From the NCBI GenBank assembly GCA_947169155.1, contig CAMVON010000004.1:17012-81011 (forward strand): a DNA stretch of 64,000 nucleotides, written 5' to 3'. The DNA comes from an uncultured Clostridiaceae bacterium. GTDB taxonomy: Bacteria; Bacillota; Clostridia; TANB77; CAG-465. The notes under the pieces are model-generated. The model saw only the letters and a program-made list of their open reading frames with translations, did no database searches and was not told the origin of the DNA. Below, piece after piece: positions 43,925 to 51,675 of this stretch. Numbering within the stretch: position 1 is the stretch's first letter; each line of letters starts with the position of its first letter. Made by a program: the position numbers and the translations under genes.

Positions 43925-45008
43925 TAATGAAATAGAAGAAAAAATAAAAGAAGAATACTATTTAACATATGAAATTTTAGTTATTAAGTCCAAAGATGCA
44001 CTATTAGCACTATATGATGAATATAAAGGGGCAATCTTAATTATTAGAGATAAATTAAAAGGAAATGTTTCATTTGAATCTACAATTAAATATATAAAAA
44101 ACGTAGATAATAACATCCATATAATTGTAATTACAGAAAAAATAACTCAAGAATATAAAGAATTTTTGTTTTCTAAAGAAATATTTAACATAGTTGAAGG
44201 AGAAAATATTAGTATCGAGAATATCTCTGAAAATATACATAACAAGAAGCTTGTTACATATAAGAATAAAAGTGAGAATAAAAAATCAAACATTATTATT
44301 GTTACTGGAGCTAAGAATTCGGGAAAAACAATATGTTCATTAAACATTGCAAATTATATATCAAAAATAAGAAAAGATAAAAAAGTATTATTAATTGATT
44401 TAGATTTTCAAAACCCAAGTATCTACATATATTTGAAAACTCATACAAATTATGGATTAAAAGATTTAATCAAAGATTTTGAACAAAATAGTATACGAGC
44501 GAAAATAAATTATGAGGATACAAATAGTAGAGTACCAAATTTAATGTATATTCTAAACAATATACCTATGAATGAGCCTAATACTAAAACATTATTCTCT
44601 TTAATAGATTTACTTGGAAATCTTTACGATTATGTTATCATAGATACATCGTTTTTCTTAATGAATAAAATATATAAAAGAAAAGAATACAATATTATTC
44701 ATGTTATAAAAGATAGTGTTAAAGGATATAAGGACTATCTGTACGATACAATTAATCTAGAGAAAAACAGTAAAGTAAAATTGTTATTTAACTGCAAAAG
44801 GAAAGGAATAAAAAGGGCAGATTTGACAATAGAATCATATGTTAAAACAAATATATTTTTAGATTTTATAGACAAGTACAAATTTGTATATAGAAATAGT
44901 AACATAAAAACAATTTTAAAAGTAATTGGAATAAAAAAGAAAAATAAGTTTAAAGAATTATTAATCCGCAAATTAAATGAAACAGGAGATGATATATATG
45001 AAGGATAA
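43899..45008 (+). CDS. CpaE/MinD-like ATPase with N-terminal receiver-like domain
   Basis: A 369-residue protein. Residues 1-110 resemble a degenerate receiver domain; residues from about 128 form a SIMIBI ATPase with P-loop VTGAKNSGKTICSLNIA, the A' motif VLLIDLDFQNPS near 165 and YDYVIIDTSFF near 245. The classical deviant lysine of MinD (KGG) is not clear, as in CpaE/TadZ. CpaE proteins position pilus machinery in Tad systems. Its start overlaps the motor gene by 26 bases, tying the two ATPases into one complex or pathway. Confidence 0.75.
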   Translation: MLMIIAVDNNEIEEKIKEEYYLTYEILVIKSKDALLALYDEYKGAILIIRDKLKGNVSFESTIKYIKNVDNNIHIIVITEKITQEYKEFLFSKEIFNIVEGENISIENISENIHNKKLVTYKNKSENKKSNIIIVTGAKNSGKTICSLNIANYISKIRKDKKVLLIDLDFQNPSIYIYLKTHTNYGLKDLIKDFEQNSIRAKINYEDTNSRVPNLMYILNNIPMNEPNTKTLFSLIDLLGNLYDYVIIDTSFFLMNKIYKRKEYNIIHVIKDSVKGYKDYLYDTINLEKNSKVKLLFNCKRKGIKRADLTIESYVKTNIFLDFIDKYKFVYRNSNIKTILKVIGIKKKNKFKELLIRKLNETGDDIYEG

Positions 45009-45690
45009 TAAGCAAGAAATAAAAAGAAATAAAGAAGAACTAAAAAATATACTAATAAAGACAATAGATAAAGGTGGAAATTATATTATCAAAGCAATGC
45101 CAGTAAATAAACATATAAAGGATATACTATCCGATGTAAAAGAGTGCATAACAGATGGAGAGTTTAAAAATATAGTTTCTATAGCAATAGAAAGCAGTTT
45201 AAAAGAAGGAAAAGAAATATTAGGATTAACTGATAGAGAGTTAAAGCACATTAATAAAATGATAAATACAGCATTTGCAGGAGGTTTAACTAAAAACATA
45301 AATATTGGTGTGGCAACGATAGAAAATATTAAAAAATATGGAAATCTATTCTATAATTATATCGAAGACTTCTTTGAGAGCTTAAAAGCATACATAGCAA
45401 GTACTGGATTTGAGGAAAGAGTAAATATTGCAGTATCTAAATGCTTAAACAAAGTTGATGAATTTAAACAAATATGTTCAAATTGGTACAATGCTTATGA
45501 TAAATTTGATTTAAACAATCTTACAAACTTAGCAGATAAATTAGACAAGTTAAAAGATAAAGTTGGATTTAATGACAAATGTGTAAGCGAGAACACTATA
45601 ATACAAAATGTTACAGAGCTAGTTAAGCAGAATAAAAAGAAACTAACCAAAAATCAGTTTGATATTTGTGCAAATTTAGACCAAATATAA
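44998..45690 (+). CDS. Hypothetical helical protein of the VirB4/CpaE operon
   Basis: A 230-residue protein from ATG 44998, overlapping the CpaE-like gene by 11 bases. It appears wholly helical, with a Lys-rich N-terminus (MKDNKQEIKRNKEELKNI). A segment of small residues and glycine (NTAFAGGLTKNINIGVATIENI, split here as NTAFAGGL and NINIGVATIENI) near residue 95 could associate with membrane. Family not recognised. It is the last gene of the operon. Confidence 0.6.
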   Translation: MKDNKQEIKRNKEELKNILIKTIDKGGNYIIKAMPVNKHIKDILSDVKECITDGEFKNIVSIAIESSLKEGKEILGLTDRELKHINKMINTAFAGGLTKNINIGVATIENIKKYGNLFYNYIEDFFESLKAYIASTGFEERVNIAVSKCLNKVDEFKQICSNWYNAYDKFDLNNLTNLADKLDKLKDKVGFNDKCVSENTIIQNVTELVKQNKKKLTKNQFDICANLDQI

Positions 45691-45751
45691 TTTTTATATT
45701 TAAAAATGAATAAAATTGTTGTATAATACACTCATAGGATAGGTGATAATT

Positions 45752-46090
45752 ATGAATTTTTATGATAACATCAATAACTTAATAACAGCATTCAAACAAA
45801 CAAATGAATATACTGAATATAAAGCATTAAAAGAAGAACTAAAAAAGAACCCAGAAACATATAATATGCTTAAAGATTTTAAAGACAAACAAGCTGAACT
45901 TCAAATGGCATACATCAATGGACAAGAACCAGATAAATCTAAACAAGAAGAAATGGAAAATCTATATTCTATTGTTGCTCAAAACTCAGATTGTAGAAAA
46001 ATACTTGAATGTGAAATGAGAATAAATGTTATACTTGCAGATCTTCAAAAAGCTTTAGGAGATGCTATAGAAGAACTAGTTAAATTCTAG
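45752..46090 (+). CDS. YlbF-family protein
   Basis: A 112-residue helical protein: MNFYDNINNLITAFKQTNEY, LKDFKDKQAELQMAYINGQE, then a C-terminal helix. This is the YlbF/YmcA fold. In Bacillus these proteins associate with RNase Y and are needed for competence, biofilm formation and sporulation. ATG 45752 follows AGGTGA. The next small gene starts 9 bases after its stop. Confidence 0.88.
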   Translation: MNFYDNINNLITAFKQTNEYTEYKALKEELKKNPETYNMLKDFKDKQAELQMAYINGQEPDKSKQEEMENLYSIVAQNSDCRKILECEMRINVILADLQKALGDAIEELVKF

Positions 46091-46099
46091 AGGTGTGTT

Positions 46100-46258
46100 A
46101 TGTGGGTAAAAGACGTTAGAAATTACGATGTAGATATATACGAAGGAGAAAAATTAATATATTCTGGAAACGTAAATGACTGCCCAGAAGAAATTAAAAA
46201 AAGAGAAACAGCAAATATGACAATAGGTCATAAAAGAATTAAAATAGAATTAAAATAA
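46100..46258 (+). CDS. Small hypothetical protein, 52 residues
   Basis: ATG 46100 follows AGGTG. The product MWVKDVRNYDVDIYEGEKL continues with IYSGNVNDCPEEIKKRE and ends HKRIKIELK. It looks like a small beta-strand protein. It is probably co-transcribed with ylbF. Family not recognised. Confidence 0.6.
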   Translation: MWVKDVRNYDVDIYEGEKLIYSGNVNDCPEEIKKRETANMTIGHKRIKIELK

Positions 46259-46288
46259 CAATTATGTAAATTATTTATTATTAAACTA

Positions 46289-46317
46289 TTGAAAAATATG
46301 TGATAATATGTTATAAT
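46289..46317 (+). promoter_or_regulatory. Promoter upstream of the nucleotidyltransferase cassette
   Basis: TTGAAA, 17-base spacer, TATAAT. The start falls inside the left arm of the next hairpin. Confidence 0.6.
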
Positions 46318-46320
46318 TTT

Positions 46321-46359
46321 GTCCAGTGAGGTTTAATTTTATCTCATTGGACTTTTTTT
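46321..46359 (+). terminator. Terminator hairpin overlapping the cassette leader
   Basis: Stem GTCCAGTGAG/CTCATTGGAC (one G-T pair) and seven T. It probably ends the ylbF unit; its overlap with the promoter start could also allow attenuation. Confidence 0.7.
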
Positions 46360-46382
46360 ATGTTTAAATTTGGAGTGAAAAG

Positions 46383-47156
46383 ATGAATTATAGAGATGCC
46401 CTAAATAAGTTTATTGATGATATGAACTATTTAAAAAACGACGAAGTCGAAGGAATCATATTCTATGGTAGCTTTCATACAGGTACATATAACGAGTTTT
46501 CAGACATAGATTTAATGATACTATATGATGACGATTCAGACATTAATCAAATAAAAGGATTCAAAACTGTAAATGGATTACAAGTTGAATATTATGAGAG
46601 AACTGTTTCTAAATTATTTGAAAGAGCAAACTCAGATTATATGAAATGTGAAGATTCATTATTATCAATAGTAGGTTATGGTGAAGTTATATTTGATAGA
46701 AATGGTAAAGTAAAAGAACTTAGAGATTATGTTTTAGAAAAATACCAAAGACCATTACCAGGATACATTAAGCAAGAAGCACTATACGAAATCGCTTCAT
46801 GTAAAAAGAGTGTTTTAGCTTGTGAAGAATTAAGAGTTCAAAATGATCCATATTTTGATAACTATTATTATATAACAGTTGAGAAAATTAGATTGTTCTA
46901 TCATAGATTAAAAGGATTTTCTAATTTATCACAAACAAAAGTATTTAAGCTATATACAAATGAACATCTTAGAGAAGTTCAACATAAAAAAGTTCCAGAG
47001 AAAGAATTTATTGAATTGTTTATTAAAGCAATAGACAATGAAACGTCAAAAGAAGAAAAGATTAAAAGAGTTACAGACTTATTTAATTATGCTACAAGAG
47101 AGTTTGATATTGATTATGATAATTTAAGAATTGACCTAGGTAAGAAACGTTATTAA
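46383..47156 (+). CDS. Nucleotidyltransferase-domain protein
   Basis: A 257-residue protein. The nucleotidyltransferase core is clear: GS at residues 29-30 followed by D-x-D (Asp41, Asp43) in FYGSFHTGTYNEFSDIDL. The C-terminal half is helical (KINTASE-like substrate-binding helices). Such proteins adenylylate small molecules or RNA; some are antibiotic-resistance enzymes. It is the first gene of a three-gene cassette, 23 bases before the radical SAM gene. Substrate unknown. Confidence 0.8.
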   Translation: MNYRDALNKFIDDMNYLKNDEVEGIIFYGSFHTGTYNEFSDIDLMILYDDDSDINQIKGFKTVNGLQVEYYERTVSKLFERANSDYMKCEDSLLSIVGYGEVIFDRNGKVKELRDYVLEKYQRPLPGYIKQEALYEIASCKKSVLACEELRVQNDPYFDNYYYITVEKIRLFYHRLKGFSNLSQTKVFKLYTNEHLREVQHKKVPEKEFIELFIKAIDNETSKEEKIKRVTDLFNYATREFDIDYDNLRIDLGKKRY

Positions 47157-47179
47157 TATAAAGGAGAGGAATTAATAAA

Positions 47180-48073
47180 ATGTTACAATTACCAAAAAAT
47201 GAATACAGAATATCTATTACTTCAGGATGCAATATGAAATGTGTATATTGTCACAATGAAGGAAACCATGTAATTAATCAATTATCTAAAGACGATATTG
47301 AAGAATTAATAAAGAACTCATATGATTTAGGATTAGAACAAGTAAGAATTACAGGTGGTGAACCTTTAATTCATAAAGATATTCTAGAAATAGTTCAAAT
47401 GCTTGCGGAAAAATATCACTTAAAAGTTGGTATAAATACAAACATAATTGAAATTGAAAAGTTAATGTATATGATAGAAAAAGGATGGATATATAGAGTA
47501 GTAGTTGGAATAGACTATTTTGATGCTCCAATATCTAAACAATCTCCAGTGGGAATAAGTTCTAAACAAGCTTTAGAAAATGTTCTAAGAGTTAAAAACT
47601 CAGGAGTAAACGTAACAATTGCTACAGTTTATGATGGAAATTATGATAACCTATACAAGTTAGTTAACTGGTGTAGAGAAAATGAAATTAGAATAAAAAT
47701 TCTAGAAGAAGTAACAGAAGAAATTGCAGAAACTACAAGCAAACAATATCTTGAAATGAAAGAAAGAATTCTTAAAGACTTTGGATTAACAGCAAAGTTT
47801 GATCCTAAATTCAAAGAATGGCATGGAATGAAAGAAGATTTTGTAGCAGTAACATTTTTCCACTCTCATTGCAGAATTAATGAATGTGAAGTATGTAAAG
47901 ATATGCACTTAAGAGTAACAAGTTGTGGAAGATTTAAACAATGCATTCAAACTTCAGAATATGATATAGACATTAAGAAAGGTAACGTAAGAGAAAATAT
48001 TTTAAAAGCTCTAACTCAACCTGTAAATATTAGAATAAAAGAAGCTAGATATGTAGATTCTAGTGTAATGTAG
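47180..48073 (+). CDS. MoaA-like radical SAM protein
   Basis: A 297-residue protein. Radical SAM motif Cys17-x3-Cys21-x2-Cys24 in SGCNMKCVYCHNEG, with RITGGEPLIHKDI near residue 56. A C-terminal cysteine group (CRINECEVC near residue 235, then CGRFKQC) could hold a second 4Fe-4S cluster, as in MoaA. It is shorter than MoaA (about 330 residues) and no other molybdopterin genes are near. The linked nucleotidyltransferase and NUDIX genes suggest a nucleotide-derived substrate. Confidence 0.85.
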   Translation: MLQLPKNEYRISITSGCNMKCVYCHNEGNHVINQLSKDDIEELIKNSYDLGLEQVRITGGEPLIHKDILEIVQMLAEKYHLKVGINTNIIEIEKLMYMIEKGWIYRVVVGIDYFDAPISKQSPVGISSKQALENVLRVKNSGVNVTIATVYDGNYDNLYKLVNWCRENEIRIKILEEVTEEIAETTSKQYLEMKERILKDFGLTAKFDPKFKEWHGMKEDFVAVTFFHSHCRINECEVCKDMHLRVTSCGRFKQCIQTSEYDIDIKKGNVRENILKALTQPVNIRIKEARYVDSSVM

Positions 48074-48080
48074 GTGTTAA

Positions 48081-48572
48081 ATGGGAGAAGATATTAAACT
48101 ATCAGTTCAAGATTATAAATTTAAATACAGAGTATCTGGTATACTAATAGTAGATAACAAAGTACTAACAGTTAAAATTGCAAACAACAATTTTTATTGC
48201 TTACCTGGTGGACATGTTGAAATGTTTGAGAATACAAAACATGCAGTACTTAGAGAATTTGAAGAAGAAACAGGAATTAAAACAAATGTAAATAGACTAA
48301 CATATATATGTGAAAATTTCTTTAGTGGAAATTTAGGAAAAATGCATGAATTAGGTTTTTATTATCTACTAGATCCACAAGATATAATTGATACACAAGA
48401 CTTTGAAATTATTGAAAAAGATAAATGTGGTGATGTATCACTTAAGTTTAAGTGGATGGACGTGGATAATGTTGAAAACTTCAAGCCAGAATTTTTGAAA
48501 GATAGAATAAAATCTTTACCTCAAAATGTTGAACACTTAGTAATACTTAACGATGAAATAATAAAATCTTAA
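48081..48572 (+). CDS. NUDIX hydrolase
   Basis: A 163-residue protein with a complete NUDIX box: G-x5-E-x7-R-E-U-x-E-E-x-G-U at residues 44-66 (GGHVEMFENTKHAVLREFEE, then ETGI). It should cleave a nucleoside diphosphate linked to another group. It follows the radical SAM gene by 7 bases and closes the cassette. Its stop codon lies inside the terminator stem. Confidence 0.9.
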   Translation: MGEDIKLSVQDYKFKYRVSGILIVDNKVLTVKIANNNFYCLPGGHVEMFENTKHAVLREFEEETGIKTNVNRLTYICENFFSGNLGKMHELGFYYLLDPQDIIDTQDFEIIEKDKCGDVSLKFKWMDVDNVENFKPEFLKDRIKSLPQNVEHLVILNDEIIKS

Positions 48573-48594
48573 AACTTCGGTTTTAGGATTTTTT
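48565..48594 (+). terminator. Terminator of the radical SAM/NUDIX cassette
   Basis: Stem AATCTTAAAAC/GTTTTAGGATT with a stable TTCG loop and T-run. Confidence 0.85.
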
Positions 48595-48675
48595 ATTGTC
48601 CATGTGACAAATTTCATATCTCATTCGTCTAATTAGTGGATACAAATTCAATTGTTTTTGTTAGGAGGAATGTTT

Positions 48676-49413
48676 ATGCATATTAAAAAAATAATCATTA
48701 TAGCTTCATGTGTATTAATACTATGTGTTGGAATAGTTGGAGTAGCTTTATTTAAAAACAATAAAGAAGAAACAACTATAGAAAGTAATATTTATCAAAC
48801 AAAATCATATATAACAGAAGATATAAAAGAAAATCTTCAAAAATGTAATGTAAACCTATGTCTTTCAGAAGAATATACACCTGAAAAACTTCTAAAAGAT
48901 GCAGATGAAATAGTTATTGCATCAGTTATATCAATAGATTCAGCTACCGCAAAAGAGGGACTATTTGGTATAACAAGAGGCAAAATTGTAATCAACAATT
49001 CTTTAAAAGGAAATTTTAAAACTGGAGATATTGTTCAATACGCTAAAAATGGTGGTATATTTACTATGGCAGAATGGGAATCAACACAACCTGAGGCGGC
49101 AAATGCTAAAAGAGCATATTTACGTCAAAAAGAAGGATTGGATTTAGATTTAAATAATACATATATAGAGATAGGTTTTGACAGCGATTGCAAAATTGAA
49201 GAAGGAAAAACTTATCTAATGTATTTAAAAAAGTATGAAGAAAGTTATGAAATTATTGGATTAGATATTGGATTAAGAGAAGTAAATATGCCAAAAGTAG
49301 ATATCGTAACACCTAATAGTTTGGATGTAGAGAAATTACAAGTAAAAAATAATAAAACAGGAGAATTTGAACCATTAGAAAGTTATATCAATACACACAT
49401 TATTGCTCAATAG
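48676..49413 (+). CDS. Membrane-anchored hypothetical protein, paralogue of 58222-58956
   Basis: A 245-residue protein from ATG 48676, 7 bases after AGGAGG. One N-terminal hydrophobic segment (residues 4-26) acts as signal anchor, so the rest is probably outside. The domain has GDIVQYAKNGGIFTMAEW near residue 115 and a conserved-like YEIIGLDIGLREVN near residue 195. The gene at 58222 shares these landmarks (GDIVKYQRPNGVIKFSEY, YIIIGFEYGLREVN). Function unknown. Confidence 0.7.
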   Translation: MHIKKIIIIASCVLILCVGIVGVALFKNNKEETTIESNIYQTKSYITEDIKENLQKCNVNLCLSEEYTPEKLLKDADEIVIASVISIDSATAKEGLFGITRGKIVINNSLKGNFKTGDIVQYAKNGGIFTMAEWESTQPEAANAKRAYLRQKEGLDLDLNNTYIEIGFDSDCKIEEGKTYLMYLKKYEESYEIIGLDIGLREVNMPKVDIVTPNSLDVEKLQVKNNKTGEFEPLESYINTHIIAQ

Positions 49414-49430
49414 AGCTATAGATATAAATT

Positions 49431-49459
49431 AAGACTTAGAGAAATCTAAGTCTTTTTTT
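49431..49459 (+). terminator. Terminator
   Basis: Perfect stem AAGACTTAGA/TCTAAGTCTT with loop GAAA and T-run, between the anchored protein and cwlD. Confidence 0.85.
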
Positions 49460-49492
49460 ATACAATAATCATATTATATACTAGGTGATTTT

Positions 49493-50215
49493 TTGTATAA
49501 AAAAATAATAATTATAATTTCAGTTGTTTTAACGTTATTAACAGTTTATAGTATAGAAAAAGTATCTAATAATAACAATAAAAACATCTGTGTAAATGCA
49601 ACTCCTTCAACTTCAAAAATTATTGTTTTAGATGCAGGACATGGAAAGCCAGATGAAGGAGCATTAGGATTATATGGAACCACAGAAGAAGCAATAAATT
49701 TAAAAATTACATTAAAACTAAAAGCACTATTAGAAGAAAGCGGTGCGCAAGTAATCCTTACTAGAAGTGACGAAAATGGGATTTATTCTAGTGAATGTAC
49801 AACGATTAAATCTAAAAAAGTAAGTGATATAAAAAATAGAGTAAAAATTGGAAATACTGAAGGAGTAGATATCTTTGTATCTGTCCATTTAAATAAATTT
49901 GAACAGGAAAAATATAGAGGGTGGCAATCATTCTACCAAGAAAAAAGTGAGAATAGTAAAACACTTGCAACATGTATACAAGAAGGTTTAAATAATGAAA
50001 TAAGTGAATATCATAATGAGAGAGTTCCCTTAAAAATAAGTAATATATACATAATGGACAATGTTAAAGCACCAACTGTAACAATTGAATGTGGCTTTCT
50101 GTCTAATAAAGAAGAAGCAAGATTATTAGAGGAAGACGATTATCAATCAAGACTTGCCTGGGGAATATATATAGGAATCCAAGAATATTTTAAACAAAAA
50201 GAAACAGAGGGTTAA
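49493..50215 (+). CDS. cwlD: N-acetylmuramoyl-L-alanine amidase, CwlD type
   Basis: A 240-residue protein with a TTG start after TAGGTGAT. An N-terminal signal anchor (about residues 4-24) precedes an Amidase_3 domain. Zinc ligands are visible: His50 in VLDAGHGKPDEG, Glu65-66, and SVHLNKF near residue 125, with the catalytic Glu in TIECGFLSN near residue 195. CwlD removes peptide side chains during spore cortex synthesis to create muramic-delta-lactam, needed for germination. This supports a spore-forming host. Confidence 0.88.
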   Translation: MYKKIIIIISVVLTLLTVYSIEKVSNNNNKNICVNATPSTSKIIVLDAGHGKPDEGALGLYGTTEEAINLKITLKLKALLEESGAQVILTRSDENGIYSSECTTIKSKKVSDIKNRVKIGNTEGVDIFVSVHLNKFEQEKYRGWQSFYQEKSENSKTLATCIQEGLNNEISEYHNERVPLKISNIYIMDNVKAPTVTIECGFLSNKEEARLLEEDDYQSRLAWGIYIGIQEYFKQKETEG

Positions 50216-50229
50216 TTTTCCTCTGTTTC
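50196..50229 (-). terminator. Terminator overlapping two convergent gene ends
   Basis: Perfect stem GAAACAGAGG/CCTCTGTTTC spanning the stops of cwlD and the ClpP-like gene; a T-run follows only on the minus strand. Confidence 0.7.
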
Positions 50230-50811
50230 ACTTGTTTGTGGCTCTATATCAAAATTTAATACTCTTTCTTCACTAAGATTTATATTTTCATTCTTATACA
50301 ACTTATTCCAAGTTGTAAAGTTGTGTGTTGCAATGTTATATTTGATACAATCCTTTGGAGTTATTTCAACATCCAATCCTTGCTTAAAAGCAATGTCTAA
50401 GACTTCTTTAGGTATAGTAGTATTTTTAGTAATATACTTCTTATACAAAGCTAAAGATTTCTTTAGTCCTGTTTGTATTCTTCCGTTTTCAGTATAGTTT
50501 AAATATCCATCCCCTGGATTAACAAGTGGTTGGTGAATCATATACTGAGCATCTTTAGCTACATACCTTGTATTTCCACAAGCAAAAATCATTGCTGCTG
50601 CACTAGCACAAGCACCTATAGCAATTGTTATCTTTTTGTTTGGAACGGCATTTAGCAAATTGCAAATTGCAATAGCGTCAGAAAGAATACCTCCTTCGGA
50701 GTTAATTAGTACTATGACGGGTTCGTTGTCATCTTTTAATTGAGCAAGTTCTACATCTACTAAATTGGACATAGTCCTGTCAATTTGTCCCCAAATCTTA
50801 ACTATTATCAT
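50212..50811 (-). CDS. ClpP-family serine protease (TepA/SdhP-like)
   Basis: A 199-residue protein from ATG 50811, with AAGGAGGG 7 bases upstream. The ClpP fold shows NSEGGILSDAIAICN near residue 41, the nucleophile Ser in IGACASAAAMI near residue 70 and His in YMIHQP near residue 92. It differs from housekeeping ClpP (GQAASMG), resembling ClpP-like proteins of phage or TepA type. No prophage genes surround it. Catalytic residues look intact. Confidence 0.85.
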   Translation of the reverse strand: MIIVKIWGQIDRTMSNLVDVELAQLKDDNEPVIVLINSEGGILSDAIAICNLLNAVPNKKITIAIGACASAAAMIFACGNTRYVAKDAQYMIHQPLVNPGDGYLNYTENGRIQTGLKKSLALYKKYITKNTTIPKEVLDIAFKQGLDVEITPKDCIKYNIATHNFTTWNKLYKNENINLSEERVLNFDIEPQTSETEEN

Positions 50812-50905
50812 AATAAATCCCTCCTTCATAATTATTCATCAGAGTGTATAAATCAACGTTGGAGAGTATCATATCATTTTTTTGTGACGCATGCAATACT
50901 TTTAA

Positions 50906-50938
50906 TAAAAAAAATAAAAAAAGCTGGCAAAAGCCAGT
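50906..50938 (-). terminator. Terminator of tRNA-Arg(CCT)
   Basis: CTGGC/GCCAG stem with loop TTTT, followed on the minus strand by long T-runs. Confidence 0.75.
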
Positions 50939-50942
50939 GTGG

Positions 50943-51015
50943 TGCTCCCGAGACGAATCGAACGTCCGACCAACGACTTAGGAGGTCGCTGCTCTATCCA
51001 CTGAGCTACGGAAGC
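50943..51015 (-). tRNA. tRNA-Arg (anticodon CCT)
   Basis: Cloverleaf folds well: acceptor GCTTCCG/CGGGAGC, D arm with AGTGGATA, anticodon loop CTCCTAA, variable loop TGGTC and T arm GGACG-TTCGATT-CGTCT. Discriminator A is followed by a genomically encoded CCA (50940-50942). It reads the rare AGG codon. Confidence 0.95.
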
Positions 51016-51102
51016 ATAACTTAATTATATCATTTTTTCATTCAAAAACAAGGTAAAAACAAAAACTTGCACAATATAGTATAATATTTACAGGTGAATT
51101 AG

Positions 51103-51513
51103 ATGAATTACATGAGTGAAGCTTTAAAAGAAGCAAAGAAAGCATATGAAATAGATGAAGTACCTGTTGGAGCAGTAATTATTAAAGATGGTAAGATAAT
51201 AGCCAAGGCACATAATTTAAAAGAAAAAAAGCAACTTGCAACAGCACATGCAGAAATACTTGCTATTGAAAAAGCATCAAAGAAAATGAAAAATTGGAGA
51301 TTAGAAGAGTGTGAGCTATTTGTAACTTTAAAACCTTGTAAAATGTGTAGGCAAGTTATTAAAGAAGCAAGAATAAAACATGTATATTACGGTAGTGAAG
51401 AAAGTATTGTAAATGAAAGTACAAAGGAAAACTATACATATATAGAAAGTGGAGAATGTTCACAAATACTTAAGGATTTCTTTAAAAAGTTAAGAGAGGA
51501 TAAACATAACTAA
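51103..51513 (+). CDS. tadA: tRNA-specific adenosine deaminase TadA
   Basis: A 136-residue cytidine-deaminase-fold protein. Zinc and catalytic motif HAE in TAHAEILAIEKA near residue 48 and the P-C-x-x-C motif in LKPCKMCRQVI near residue 77 (usually PCPMC). TadA converts A34 of tRNA-Arg(ACG) to inosine. That tRNA gene lies 51 bases downstream, an instructive pairing. AGGTGA precedes ATG 51103; ATG 51112 is also possible. Confidence 0.92.
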   Translation: MNYMSEALKEAKKAYEIDEVPVGAVIIKDGKIIAKAHNLKEKKQLATAHAEILAIEKASKKMKNWRLEECELFVTLKPCKMCRQVIKEARIKHVYYGSEESIVNESTKENYTYIESGECSQILKDFFKKLREDKHN

Positions 51514-51563
51514 ACTAAACTCTTGAAAAATAACAAAAACTAGTGTATAATTACATAGTGTAT

Positions 51564-51640
<77 letters not shown>

Positions 51641-51647
51641 AAAAATA

Positions 51648-51675
51648 ACTCCTAGATTATCTAGGAGTCTTTTTT
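51648..51675. terminator. Bidirectional terminator
   Basis: Stem ACTCCTAGA/TCTAGGAGT with loop TTA. T-run after, A-run before. Confidence 0.85.

Noticed and set aside
41425..45690. Part of an integrative conjugative element
   Set aside because: No integrase, relaxase, coupling protein, attachment repeats or tRNA end is seen, and flanking genes are core genes.
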